A stretch of 64,000 nt of DNA from JBBQSN01 sp963825505 (GTDB taxonomy: Bacteria; Actinomycetota; Actinomycetes; Actinomycetales; CAWJMD01): NCBI GenBank assembly GCA_963825505.1, contig CAWGTL010000007.1, positions 1 to 64,000 of the forward strand, written 5' to 3'. A model generated the notes under the pieces. The model did no database searches and had not been told where the DNA came from. It saw nothing but the letters and a program-made list of their open reading frames with translations. Position numbers and translations under genes: made by a program. Shown piece after piece: positions 1 through 8,458 of the stretch; the stretch's first letter is position 1, and each line of letters starts with the position of its first letter.

Positions 1-557
1 CCAGCCTTCTGCCCCACTACGCGGGTTTCGTCCGCGGGCGGGGGGCGACAGTGGCCGAACGGTCCGACACGAAAGCCACCCATCCAGGACCACGCGGCAC
101 GGCGACCTGCGGACTCAGGATGCAGAGGCACGCGTTCCGCCACGAGTGCGGGGTCGACGTCGCTCTGGGTCGAGGCCGTCGCCACGGGCGGTCTTGTTCC
201 CGCTGCGCCGAACCTGGGATCTTGCCCTGAAGGGATCATGCGAGGGCTCGAGCCGGGCTCGGTTCACCGGGCAGCAACACGGGTCGGCTTCAACCTCGAT
301 CCCTGACACCGCGATCGCGCAGCCGCGCCAATGACGATGCGGTAGGTGAGCACCACCTTCGGTGGAACCGGCTGGCACCTGATCGTGCAACGGCACCAGG
401 CGCGACGGCGAGTCCGGCGCGCCCAGGGCCGCGGTGCGGGTGCCATCGCGGGACCGCTCGACCGAAGTCGGTCTCGCCGTGTGCCTTCGGCCGTTGGACG
501 ACCACTCCCGACTCGCCCGGCGTCGGGGTCCTGCCCCGGCGCCGGGCTCTGCCCGGG
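1..557. other. Gene-poor stretch, no supported gene
   Basis: Short overlapping frames exist on both strands, but none has a recognisable domain, a ribosome binding site or a consistent codon pattern. I see no tRNA-like cloverleaf and no long repeat. The end of a decayed gene could lie here, but I could not recognise one. Confidence 0.5.
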
Positions 558-1109
558 TCAGCAGCTGACGCGGGGGTTCCACGGCTCGAACACGCCGCGC
601 GGGTTGGCTTCGTAGAGCCACACGTGCAGGTCGTAGTGCACCGGCATGCCCGGCCCGTGACCGGCCATGGGGCCGTCGAAACCGCGACCCCACAGGAACG
701 GGCGGTCCCCGGCGGTCGCGAGGTCCTGGTCGGCGTCCGGAACGAACCACTCGACGCCCGCGAGGTGCAGCGACCCGTCGGCCTCCGGCTCGTACAGCAG
801 CACGGACGGCGCCGTTGGGTCCGCGCCGACGTGGAGCGGGTTGAGGAAGTGGTAGCCCATGCCGCCCTCCGGGGACGTCTCGCACGGGCTCACCGGCAGG
901 TAGCCCTCCGCCATGGCGACACCGACGTCCTTGAACCGCGACAGGTCCCGCTTCAACTTCGCCATCGGCTGCCCGGCTCCGGCGCGGGAGTGCACCTGCT
1001 CGTGCTTTCCCCCGTGGTCCTCGCCGGCGTGGGCCGTGGCGGGTGCGCCGGTGAGGGCAGTGAGGGCTGCGGCGAGCAGGACGGCGCTGGTGCGGTGCTT
1101 CGAGATCAT
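558..1109 (-). CDS. Secreted His-rich protein of unknown function
   Basis: 183 aa. It starts with a clear Sec signal: a positively charged MISKHR start, then a hydrophobic stretch of about 20 residues ending in an A-x-A site (ATAHA) near residue 27. The mature N-terminus is rich in His and acidic residues (AHAGEDHGGKHEQVH), which suggests metal binding. The rest looks like a compact exported domain, with a YLPVSPCE segment and a C-terminal Cys as the last residue, so one disulfide is possible. I do not know the family name. It is divergent from the large regulator starting at 1293; the roughly 180-bp gap must hold both promoters. Function unknown; metal handling is only a guess from the His content. 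Confidence 0.75.
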   Translation of the reverse strand: MISKHRTSAVLLAAALTALTGAPATAHAGEDHGGKHEQVHSRAGAGQPMAKLKRDLSRFKDVGVAMAEGYLPVSPCETSPEGGMGYHFLNPLHVGADPTAPSVLLYEPEADGSLHLAGVEWFVPDADQDLATAGDRPFLWGRGFDGPMAGHGPGMPVHYDLHVWLYEANPRGVFEPWNPRVSC

Positions 1110-1292
1110 GGTGGTACCTCCGGGTCGGCGGCCGGTGCCGGCCGCGAGGGGTGGCGGGTCGTTCCGCCGACACGACCGTGTCGGTCGCCGGTTACCGCGA
1201 CCTCACCGCGGGACGCGCGCGACCCACCGCCCGCTTACCGCCCCCCGACCGGCCCTGCGGTGGCTAACCTGACGCCCGGAGGCGAGAGGCCG

Positions 1293-4200
1293 ATGGGCGA
1301 GCTGCAGGTCACGGTGCTGGGCGACGTCGCCTTGCGCACCGGGTCCACGGCCCGCAGCGTGGCAGCCCGCCGCGAACGCGGGGTCCTGGGGCTCTTGGTC
1401 GCAGCGCGGGGTGCGGCGGTCTCAGCCGAGCGCATGGTCGACGTGCTGTGGGGCGAACGCCCGCCTCCTACCGCCGCCGCCTCGTTGCAGGTGGCGGTCT
1501 CCCGGCTCCGAGGACTCATCGAACCGGGACGCCTACCGCGCACCCCGCCCCGCCACCTGCTCAGCACGCCGTCCGGGTACCGGCTCATGCTGGACGAGGA
1601 CGCCGTCGACGCCTGGCGGCTGGAGACGCTGGCGGGCGTCGCCGCGGCGGCGCAGGCGCCGGCAGAACGCGTCCGCCTCGCAGAGGAGTCGCTCGCGACC
1701 TGGAACGGCACGCCCTACCCGGGGCTGGAGCACCTCGCGCCCCTCGCCGCCGAGGTGCGGCGGATCGAGTCCGTGCGCCTCGATGCCGTGGAGGTCCGGG
1801 GGCAGGGCCTGCTGGACCTCGGTCGTCACGACGTCGTGGCCACCCAGCTGCGCCCGCTCGCCGAGCAGCACCCGTTCCGCGAACGGCTGTGGGCCCAGCT
1901 GGCGCTGGCGCTGTACCGCTGCGACCGGCAGGCCGACGCCCTGGCCGCGTTGCGGACGCTGCGCGCGCACCTTGTCGACGAGCTCGGTGTCGACCCCTCG
2001 CCCCCGGTGCAGGCGCTGGAGGCGGACGTGCTGGCCCAGTCACCCGTGCTGGTCGCACCGCGGCGTGGTGGATACGCGCTGCTCCCCCGTCCTCGACCGA
2101 CCGCCGAACCGCGCCCCCGCGGCATGCTGGTCACGCACGGACGGCAGGAGGCCCTGACCGTCATCGACAGCGCGATCGCCTCGTTGGCGCACGGCGACGG
2201 CGGGGTGCTGCTGCTGTCCGGGGAGCCCGGCATCGGCAAGTCGGTCGTCGTCGCAGAGCTGGCCCGGCGCGCTGCCGAGGCCGGCGTCCGGGTGCTCCAG
2301 GGCCGGTGCCACGAGGCCGACGTCGCACCGGCGTACTGGCCGTGGCTTCCTGTGCTGCGCGAGGTCAGCGGTCAGACGCCGGCACCCGAGCTGGCGCTGC
2401 TCACCGCCAGCGCGGACGGCACCGGCCAGGCGGCGGACGCCACCGGCGAGTCGCTGCGGGTGTACGACGCCGCCAGCCGGGCGCTCGCGGCCGCTGCTTC
2501 CACTACGCCGCTGCTGGTCGTCCTGGAGGACATCCACTGGGCGGACTCGTCCTCGCTGAGGCTGCTCGGCTACGCGGCGGAGGCGCTCACCGACGCCCCG
2601 GTGCTGATCGCGCTGACGCGCCGCACCACGGACGCTCCGGAGACGCCCGCGCTGGCCGGCGCCCTAGCGACCCTCGGCCGCCTCGGCGCCACCCGGGTGC
2701 CGCTGCAGGGCCTGACGCCGCAGGGCGTGGCGCTGCTGGTGGCCGAGGTGCTCGACGAGCCCGCGCCGGAGCTGTCGGCCGTGGTGGCCGAGCGCACCGA
2801 CGGCAACCCCTTCTTCGTGCTGGAGCTGGCCCGGTTGCTGGCTGCCCGCCATGCCACGGAGGCCGCCGACGCCGCGTCGCTGCACGTCCCGGACGGCGTC
2901 CGCGACGTCCTGCGGCTGCGGCTCGCCCGCCTGGGCGAGCCGGCCCGCCAGGTGCTGGGTGCCGCGTCGGTCGTCGGCCGCGCGATCGACCCGCAGCTGG
3001 TGGCCGAGGTCCTGGGCGAGCACACCGACGCGGTCCTCGACGCGCTGGACGAGCTCGTCGCGGCAGGCGTGGCGCAGGAGCAGGACGGGCGCTACCGCTT
3101 CACCCACGCGCTGACCCGCGAGACCCTCTACGGCGGGTTGCCGCCGGCCCGCCGGCTGCGCTGGCACGCAGCCACCGCGGTCGCGCTGGAGGAGCGCCTG
3201 GCGGCGGACCCGGAGCTGGTGACCGACCTCGCCCATCACTACGCGCTGGCCGTGGCCGGCCGTCCTGACCTGGCCGGGCGCGCGACAGACCACGCCGTCG
3301 CGGCCGCCAGGCTGGCGGAGCGGCGGCGAGCCCACGACGAGGCCTGCCTGCTGTGGGAGGCGGCGATCCGCGCCCACGGGCTGGCCCGTCGGGACGATCC
3401 GGATCGCACGAACCTGCTGCTCACGTCGCTGAGCTCGGCGCAGCTCCGGGCAGGCGACTTCGAGGGCGCCCGAGCCACCGTCGACCGTGCGGTAGTCGCC
3501 GGGCGGGCCCTGGACCGGTGGGACCTCGTGGCCGTCGCCGCGACCGGCTTCCGCGGTTCCGGGCTGTGGCACTGGCGCGAGTTCGGGACCCTCGACACCG
3601 CGATGATCTCGGTGCTGGAGGCGTGCCTCGAACGGCTCCCCGACGGACCTCTGAGGGCGCGGGTGCTGGCCAGCGCGCAGATGGAGAACTGCTACGGCTG
3701 GCAGACCGACGAGGTCGACCGGTACGGGCGCGAGTCGCTCGACGCCGCACGGGGTTGCGGCGATCCGGACGTGCTCACCGACGCGTTGCTCCTGCGCGCC
3801 CTGGCGCTGTGGGGACCCGGCACGCACGGCGAGCGCATCGCGCTCGCCGAGGAGCTGCTCGCCACGGACCTGCGTGAGGAGGACGAGCTCTACGCCCGCT
3901 GGCAGCTCGGGATGGCGCTGCACCAGGCCGGTCTGCCCGAACGGTCCGAGGAGCAGATGGTCCGCTGCCTGGAGCTCGGCTCGCGGCTGCGCTACATCAG
4001 CGCCGAGGTGCCCCTGACCTGGTGGCGGTTCATGCGCGCGGTCGAGACCGACGACCCCGCCCTGCACGAGATCGCCCGGGCCGGGCTGGCTCTGCACCGC
4101 CGCACGAGCGTGGTCGGGCTGCCCGAGCTCACCGGCATCGTGACGGTGCGCACGGCGCCGGGTGCGGACGTCCCTCCGGACGTCGTCGCCGGCGCCCGGA

Positions 4201-4649
4201 CCAACCGCAACCCCGCGTACCGCGCCACGATCGCCCACGCCCTGGCCGAGGCCGGGCGTCCGGACGATGGGCTCGCCCTGCTCGGCGACCCCGTACCCCT
4301 CGGCGCCCGGGACTACGCGTCACTGGCCGGTGACTGCCTGCGGCTCGACGTCGCCGTCGCGGCGGGTCGCACGGACCTGGTGGAGCCGTGGCTGCAGCGG
4401 GTCCTGCCGTGGGCGGGTGAGCTCGCCACCTACGGCAGCATCGACTCGGTCGGTTCGGTGGAGTACTTCGTGGCCCGGGCCATGGAGGTGCTCGGCCGCG
4501 CCGAGGAGGCCCGGGTCCGTTTCGGACGCGCGGTCGAGTTCGACGACCGGATCGGAAACCTCGCCTGGGGACGTCGCGCCGCCCGCCGGTGGGAGGCCCT
4601 GGGCGGACCGTCCGCGGCCACCGGTAAGACGGGTGCAAGGACCGCGTAA
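1293..4649 (+). CDS. BTAD/AAA-domain transcriptional regulator (AfsR/SARP-like, LuxR-LAL-sized)
   Basis: 1118 aa. The open frame runs further upstream, but ATG 1293 is preceded by GGAGG about 10 nt away and begins with a winged-helix domain (MGELQVTVLGDVALRTG). Order: OmpR-type DNA-binding domain (about 1-95), bacterial transcriptional activator (BTAD) domain (about 105-250), then an AAA/STAND ATPase with Walker A GEPGIGKS near 310-317 and Walker B LLVVLEDIHWAD near 405-415, and a long helical C-terminal region that looks TPR-like. Such proteins activate a nearby pathway after ATP or ligand binding. The FAD oxidoreductase gene follows after 50 nt on the same strand and is the obvious target or partner. 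There is no C-terminal LuxR helix-turn-helix. Confidence 0.88.
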   Translation: MGELQVTVLGDVALRTGSTARSVAARRERGVLGLLVAARGAAVSAERMVDVLWGERPPPTAAASLQVAVSRLRGLIEPGRLPRTPPRHLLSTPSGYRLMLDEDAVDAWRLETLAGVAAAAQAPAERVRLAEESLATWNGTPYPGLEHLAPLAAEVRRIESVRLDAVEVRGQGLLDLGRHDVVATQLRPLAEQHPFRERLWAQLALALYRCDRQADALAALRTLRAHLVDELGVDPSPPVQALEADVLAQSPVLVAPRRGGYALLPRPRPTAEPRPRGMLVTHGRQEALTVIDSAIASLAHGDGGVLLLSGEPGIGKSVVVAELARRAAEAGVRVLQGRCHEADVAPAYWPWLPVLREVSGQTPAPELALLTASADGTGQAADATGESLRVYDAASRALAAAASTTPLLVVLEDIHWADSSSLRLLGYAAEALTDAPVLIALTRRTTDAPETPALAGALATLGRLGATRVPLQGLTPQGVALLVAEVLDEPAPELSAVVAERTDGNPFFVLELARLLAARHATEAADAASLHVPDGVRDVLRLRLARLGEPARQVLGAASVVGRAIDPQLVAEVLGEHTDAVLDALDELVAAGVAQEQDGRYRFTHALTRETLYGGLPPARRLRWHAATAVALEERLAADPELVTDLAHHYALAVAGRPDLAGRATDHAVAAARLAERRRAHDEACLLWEAAIRAHGLARRDDPDRTNLLLTSLSSAQLRAGDFEGARATVDRAVVAGRALDRWDLVAVAATGFRGSGLWHWREFGTLDTAMISVLEACLERLPDGPLRARVLASAQMENCYGWQTDEVDRYGRESLDAARGCGDPDVLTDALLLRALALWGPGTHGERIALAEELLATDLREEDELYARWQLGMALHQAGLPERSEEQMVRCLELGSRLRYISAEVPLTWWRFMRAVETDDPALHEIARAGLALHRRTSVVGLPELTGIVTVRTAPGADVPPDVVAGARTNRNPAYRATIAHALAEAGRPDDGLALLGDPVPLGARDYASLAGDCLRLDVAVAAGRTDLVEPWLQRVLPWAGELATYGSIDSVGSVEYFVARAMEVLGRAEEARVRFGRAVEFDDRIGNLAWGRRAARRWEALGGPSAATGKTGARTA

Positions 4650-4699
4650 GTCGCCTGCCCGAGCCTGCTGCCACCACCAGCAGACCACGAGGAGCGACC

Positions 4700-6145
4700 A
4701 TGAGCACCGACTTCGCGAACGACACCAGCACCAGCACCGACGTCCCCACCGCGACCAGCGCCGCCGGCGCGGGAGCCCGGCCGGACCGTGCGGCCCACCT
4801 GTCCGGTCTGGCCGCGGCGACCCGCGGCCTGCTGACGGTTCCCGGCGACCCGGGCTGGGACGACGCCCGGGCGCCGTGGCAGCGGGCGGTCGACCAGCAC
4901 CCTCTCGCCGTCTTGGAGGTCGCCGACGCCTCCGACGTCGCCGCGGCGGTCCGGTGGGCCGGCGACCACGGCGTCGCCGTCACCGCCCAGCCCGTCGGGC
5001 ACGGCGCCACCTCGGCCCTCCAGGACGTCCTGGTGCTGCGCACCCGCGCGCTGCGCCAGATCCACGTGGACGCCCCTGCCCGGGTCGCCCGGGTGGGTGC
5101 CGGGGTCAAGAGCGGCGAGCTGCTCGCGGCCCTGCAGGGCAGTGGGCTCACCTTCCTGGCGGGCAGCAGCCCGGATCCGACCGTCGTCGGGCTCGCGCTG
5201 GCCGGCGGGATGAGCTGGTTCGGCCGGGCGTGGGGTCTGACGGCCAACGACGTCCTGGCGCTCGAGGTCGTTGACCCGTGCGGCCGCACCCAGCGGGTGA
5301 CCCGTGCGGACGACCCGGATCTGTTCTGGGCTCTTCGCGGTGGCGGCGGCGACTTCGCGATCGTCACCGAGGTCGAGATCGCGCTGCACCCGGCACAGGC
5401 CCTCTACGGCGGGCGGCTGCTGTGGCCGGTGGAGCAGCTGGAACCGGTGCTGCGCGCGTTCCGCGCCGTGACCGAGCGCGCTCCTGCCGAGCTCACCGTG
5501 TGGGCCCACGTCTACCAGTTCCCGCCGTTCCCGGAGGTGCCGGAACCGTTGCGGGGGAACGCCTTCGTCTCGGTGGCCGTCGCGTACCTCGGCGTCGCGG
5601 AGGAGGCCGAGCGGCTGCTCGCCCCGTTGCGAGCCGTCGGGGCGCCGGTGATGGACCTGCTCGGGAACCTACCCATGTGCAGGCTCGGCGACATCGCCGA
5701 CGAGCCGCTCGACCCGATGCCGACGATGGAGCACTCGATGCTGCTGCACGACCTCGACGACGCGGCGGTGTCGGCATTGGTGCGGGTCGCCGGCGCCGCG
5801 AGCGGGTCACCGCTGGCGGTGCTGCAGGTGCGGCACCTCGGCGGCGCGTTCGCGACGCCTCCGGCGGGTGCGGGAGCGGCCGGCCACGTCGAGGAGCCGT
5901 ACCTGCTGTTCGCGCTCGGGATCCCGGCGGGACCGGACCTGGCCGCCGCGCTGGACAACACATTCGCCCGGCTGGACTCCGAGCTGGCGTCGCACACCTC
6001 CGGCGCCACGGTGCCCAACTTCCTCGGAGTGCACGGCGACCCGTCGCGGGCGCGGTCGGCGCAGACGCTGGACAGGCTGCGCGAGCTGAAGCGGCTGCGG
6101 GACCCGCAGGGGACGATCCGCAGCAACCGCCCCGTGGTCGGCTGA
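4700..6145 (+). CDS. FAD-binding oxidoreductase, berberine-bridge-enzyme-like
   Basis: 481 aa. ATG 4700 has a good ribosome binding site (GAGGAGCGACC). After about 45 low-complexity residues, the FAD-binding PCMH domain spans about 60-230: an alanine-rich AAAVRWAGDHGVAVTAQPVGHGAT segment carries a His in the position used for covalent flavin attachment in this family, and the RGGGGDFAIVTEVEIALHP block closes the domain. The C-terminal end has the family's short ending (LRDPQGTIRSNRPV). I do not see the second Cys used for bicovalent flavin, so single attachment or none is likely. These enzymes oxidise alcohols, sugars or secondary metabolites with O2. The substrate is unknown. It is probably co-transcribed with the BTAD regulator upstream. 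Confidence 0.85.
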   Translation: MSTDFANDTSTSTDVPTATSAAGAGARPDRAAHLSGLAAATRGLLTVPGDPGWDDARAPWQRAVDQHPLAVLEVADASDVAAAVRWAGDHGVAVTAQPVGHGATSALQDVLVLRTRALRQIHVDAPARVARVGAGVKSGELLAALQGSGLTFLAGSSPDPTVVGLALAGGMSWFGRAWGLTANDVLALEVVDPCGRTQRVTRADDPDLFWALRGGGGDFAIVTEVEIALHPAQALYGGRLLWPVEQLEPVLRAFRAVTERAPAELTVWAHVYQFPPFPEVPEPLRGNAFVSVAVAYLGVAEEAERLLAPLRAVGAPVMDLLGNLPMCRLGDIADEPLDPMPTMEHSMLLHDLDDAAVSALVRVAGAASGSPLAVLQVRHLGGAFATPPAGAGAAGHVEEPYLLFALGIPAGPDLAAALDNTFARLDSELASHTSGATVPNFLGVHGDPSRARSAQTLDRLRELKRLRDPQGTIRSNRPVVG

Positions 6146-6410
6146 CGCCGCCGGAGGGGTCGCTGTGGGAGGCACTAGGAGAGAGTGCACGATGACCGAT
6201 TCGTCGCTGACACCGTCGCCGCGCTCGGCGTCGCGCGTCGTTGGCGCCTCCCGCAGACCCGCACCACCGGCACGGTGTCGCCGCGAGCGCGAAGTCGAGG
6301 TTCCCCACGGACCGGTGCAATCCAGGCCACGGAGCATGGAGTTGAGCTGGCCCTGGTGGTCGACGACGGAGCCGAGCCCGGCTTCTGCGGTTGAGCAGTT
6401 GCCTAGCCTG
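6146..6410. other. Intergenic region before the toxin-antitoxin pair
   Basis: 265 bp with only short unsupported frames. A GTG/ATG-rich stretch near 6165-6200 could encode a short peptide, but no domain or conserved composition supports it. The antitoxin promoter should lie in the last 60 bp. Confidence 0.4.
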
Positions 6411-6427
6411 GTATTACCGAGTCATAC
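6411..6427. promoter_or_regulatory. Inverted repeat, probable MazE-type autoregulatory operator
   Basis: GTATTAC (6411-6417) and GTCATAC (6421-6427) form an inverted repeat with one mismatch around a 3-bp spacer. It ends 8 bp before the antitoxin ATG at 6436 and leaves little room for a leader, so bound antitoxin would cover the promoter or start site. Ribbon-helix-helix antitoxins usually repress their own operon through such repeats; that this repeat is the site is inferred. Confidence 0.5.
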
Positions 6428-6435
6428 TTCTCTTC

Positions 6436-6675
6436 ATGAAGACCGCCATCTCCGTCCCAGACCCCACGTTCGAGGCCGCTACCCGCCGCGCGCAAGAGCT
6501 CGGGATGAGCCGGTCCGAGTTCTTCTCCAGGGCCGTTGACCACTACCTCGCCAAGCTGGACGCCGCGTCCCTGACCACCCGCCTGGACGCCGCCCTCGAC
6601 ACCGCGACGGACGACGAGGCCGAGGCCGCCGCCGTCCGAGCTGGCCGACGGACGCTCCTGGCGAACGAGTGGTGA
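6436..6675 (+). CDS. Ribbon-helix-helix antitoxin (MazE/CopG-like)
   Basis: 79 aa from ATG 6436. The N-terminus (MKTAISVPDPTFEAATRRAQELGMSRSEFFSRAV) is a classic ribbon-helix-helix: a short beta strand KTAISVPD, then two helices with the GMSRSEF turn. The acidic C-terminal tail (residues about 45-79) would wrap the toxin. A longer in-frame start at 6391 is possible but adds residues before the beta strand that the family lacks. The stop overlaps the toxin start. Role: DNA-binding antitoxin that neutralises the downstream MazF-like RNase and represses the operon. Confidence 0.85.
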   Translation: MKTAISVPDPTFEAATRRAQELGMSRSEFFSRAVDHYLAKLDAASLTTRLDAALDTATDDEAEAAAVRAGRRTLLANEW

Positions 6676-7019
6676 CCCGCCGCGGCGACATCGTCTGGGT
6701 CGATCTCGGTGAACCGTCGGGCAGCGCCCCGGCCAAGCGCCGACCGGTCGTGATCGTCTCGGCGGACGCCTTCAACCGCAGCCGGCTGCGGACGGTGCTC
6801 GCGGCAGCCATCACGTCCAACACTGCGATGGCGGCCCATCCGGGCAACGTGTTCCTCCCTTCCACGGCCACAGGATTGTCGAAGGACTCCGTCGTCAACG
6901 TCACCCAGTTGGTCACACTCGACCGAGATGACCTTGGGGGCCAGCAACCGGCCGGCGCTGTCCCGAGCTACCTCATGACGGACCTCGACGCAGGCCTACG
7001 TCTGGCCATGGACCTGTGA
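6672..7019 (+). CDS. mazF: MazF/PemK-family endoribonuclease toxin
   Basis: 115 aa from GTG 6672 (GTGA overlap with the antitoxin stop; GTG 6669 is an equal alternative). It has the family signature RRGDIVWVDLGEPSGS at the N-terminus, then KRRPVVIVSADAFNRS, and near the C-terminus DSVVNVTQLVTLDRDDLG, which holds the conserved Ser/Thr and Gln positions of MazF toxins. Length and fold order match MazF/PemK. The predicted activity is sequence-specific mRNA cleavage, held in check by the upstream antitoxin. A decayed copy of this same gene lies near 17.7 kb. Confidence 0.9.
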   Translation: MTRRGDIVWVDLGEPSGSAPAKRRPVVIVSADAFNRSRLRTVLAAAITSNTAMAAHPGNVFLPSTATGLSKDSVVNVTQLVTLDRDDLGGQQPAGAVPSYLMTDLDAGLRLAMDL

Positions 7020-7485
7020 TCGGCGCGTCTGGTGGGCGGACGGCGTCATCCTGGCAGCGCCACTGACGCGCACCCGTGTCGACGCCACTGCGGGGGGTCA
7101 GGGCTGTGGCGCGGTCCATGGATCGGGGCACGTTGCGTTTTCGGCGGGGTTGACGTCATCCATGAGCGCTGATGGTCAGTTTGCGCGTTGTGCGCTAGGA
7201 CTGCAGAAGGCCAACGCGGTAGCGCCCCTTCCGCGACGCGGGAGGCAAGCAGCAGCCCCCGTCCAGCAGCCCCTTCTGAACGGCGGCAAAGCATGCGGTT
7301 GGTCGGCTCATACGCCCTGAGGCAGAGCGTCTCGACCGCGTCGTGGACCTGGTGGTCAGGCCATTCCCCTACCCGGCGGCGCCAGCGCGATGGAGAGACT
7401 GCGGCGTGGCCAGAGTGGGGCTACTTCTGCCCCGTGATTCGCGAGTCAGTTCGGTGCCGCTCCGGTGCTGGCGCGCTAGGCGTGG
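7020..7485. other. 466-bp region without a supported gene
   Basis: Several short frames of 60-100 codons exist on both strands, but they have no recognisable domain. Base composition is slightly less GC-biased than the flanking genes, and TTG/TTTTCGG patches near 7130-7150 could be promoter parts. I see no tRNA, terminator or repeat that I can defend. Confidence 0.4.
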
Positions 7486-8208
7486 ATGTCCCACGATGAG
7501 GGTGTGCCCGGGCGACGCTCGAGAGACGAAGACGAGAGCCGAGCTCTCGATGAGGTGTCCGTGACCTCGGTTGGTACGTTCCCCAACCGGGCCGAGGTTC
7601 TCGACGGGTCCGCTGCCGGCTGGTGGGAGCGGTGGTGGCTCTCGTTGCCGGTTCGTCGACGGCGAGGAGCGACGGTTCTGGCTGCGGGCCCCGTCGTGGT
7701 CCTGCTGACCGTTGCCGGGACGGTCCAGGTGAGCGCCTGGCTGGACGAGGGCGATCGCCGCAGGGCAGTCAGCCTGGCGGCGTCGCTCGGGGTGTGGACG
7801 TCGTCGTCCTCGCCGCCGGGAGGGCACGTGACCTACTACCTGGAGATCCGCAACAGTGGTGCGAGCCCGCTCGAGGTGATGTCCGTGACGGCGTCGGATG
7901 AACGGCTCCGGTTGCGCTCCAGCGACGACCGCGCCCGCCACCTGGACGCCGGGCGCGCGATCCTCGTGCCGGTGTCCGCACTCCTGACCTGCTCGTCAGG
8001 AGCCGTCGACCCCGACCTCGGGCTCCAGATCCAGATCGACGTCCGCAGCGGTGACGGACGCGTGACCCGACAGCGTCATGCGTTGCCAAACGCAGGACTC
8101 CTTCTCGATCCTGCCGAGACCCTGTGCCAGGTGAGACCGACACTGGTCGACTACGAGCTGTCAGGACCCGTCCTGCGTTCCAGGTCGGCCGATGGGACTG
8201 AGGACTGA
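7486..8208 (+). CDS. Single-pass membrane protein of unknown function
   Basis: 240 aa. The first 45 residues are charged and probably cytoplasmic, then LPVRRRRGATVLAAG and a transmembrane helix (about 55-77), then an extracytoplasmic domain of about 160 residues. That domain reads like a beta-sandwich (THVTYYLEIRNSGASPLEVMSV style, with two Cys at about 165 and 204), resembling Ig-like domains of exported proteins. No enzyme motif is visible. The stop abuts the GTG of the next gene, so the two are likely cotranscribed. Start choice is uncertain: ATG 7486 has no strong ribosome binding site. Confidence 0.6.
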   Translation: MSHDEGVPGRRSRDEDESRALDEVSVTSVGTFPNRAEVLDGSAAGWWERWWLSLPVRRRRGATVLAAGPVVVLLTVAGTVQVSAWLDEGDRRRAVSLAASLGVWTSSSSPPGGHVTYYLEIRNSGASPLEVMSVTASDERLRLRSSDDRARHLDAGRAILVPVSALLTCSSGAVDPDLGLQIQIDVRSGDGRVTRQRHALPNAGLLLDPAETLCQVRPTLVDYELSGPVLRSRSADGTED

Positions 8209-8439
8209 GTGACCGAGAACCCGTCGACCCGGCCCGCCCCGCGCTGGGGACTGCGGACGCTAGCCTTCCTAACGCTGGCCGCGGCGGCGGTCCTGACCTC
8301 CAACGTGATGTACGCCCGGGATGACACCAGCCTGGTGCTGCTGACCTTCGGTGGCACGGTGCTGGGTCTCATCGGCGCAGCGTGGTGCTCCCTGCGAGGG
8401 CTGTGGACCCTGCTCGGGTCAGGTACGCGCGGCCGATGA
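8209..8439 (+). CDS. Small two-helix membrane protein, unknown
   Basis: 76 aa, starting with a GTG directly after the preceding stop (TGAGTG). Two hydrophobic segments (about 18-33 and 41-65) are separated by a short loop with MYARDDTS, and the ends are charged. No domain is recognised. The tight spacing suggests translational coupling with the upstream membrane protein, so the two may work together. Confidence 0.5.
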   Translation: MTENPSTRPAPRWGLRTLAFLTLAAAAVLTSNVMYARDDTSLVLLTFGGTVLGLIGAAWCSLRGLWTLLGSGTRGR

Positions 8440-8458
8440 GGTCGGCTACCTGGCCGGG

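Noticed and set aside
146..505. Short frames near the left end
   Set aside because: No recognisable homology or start signal, so not called as genes.
1448..3268. Second plus-strand frame inside the BTAD regulator
   Set aside because: Arg/Gly/Ala-rich translation with no domain; it is a shadow of the real frame.
2664..4238. Long minus-strand open frame opposite the BTAD regulator
   Set aside because: It mirrors the plus-strand gene in very GC-rich DNA, has no domain, and no ribosome binding site.
7046..7294. 82-codon minus-strand frame
   Set aside because: No ribosome binding site or known domain.
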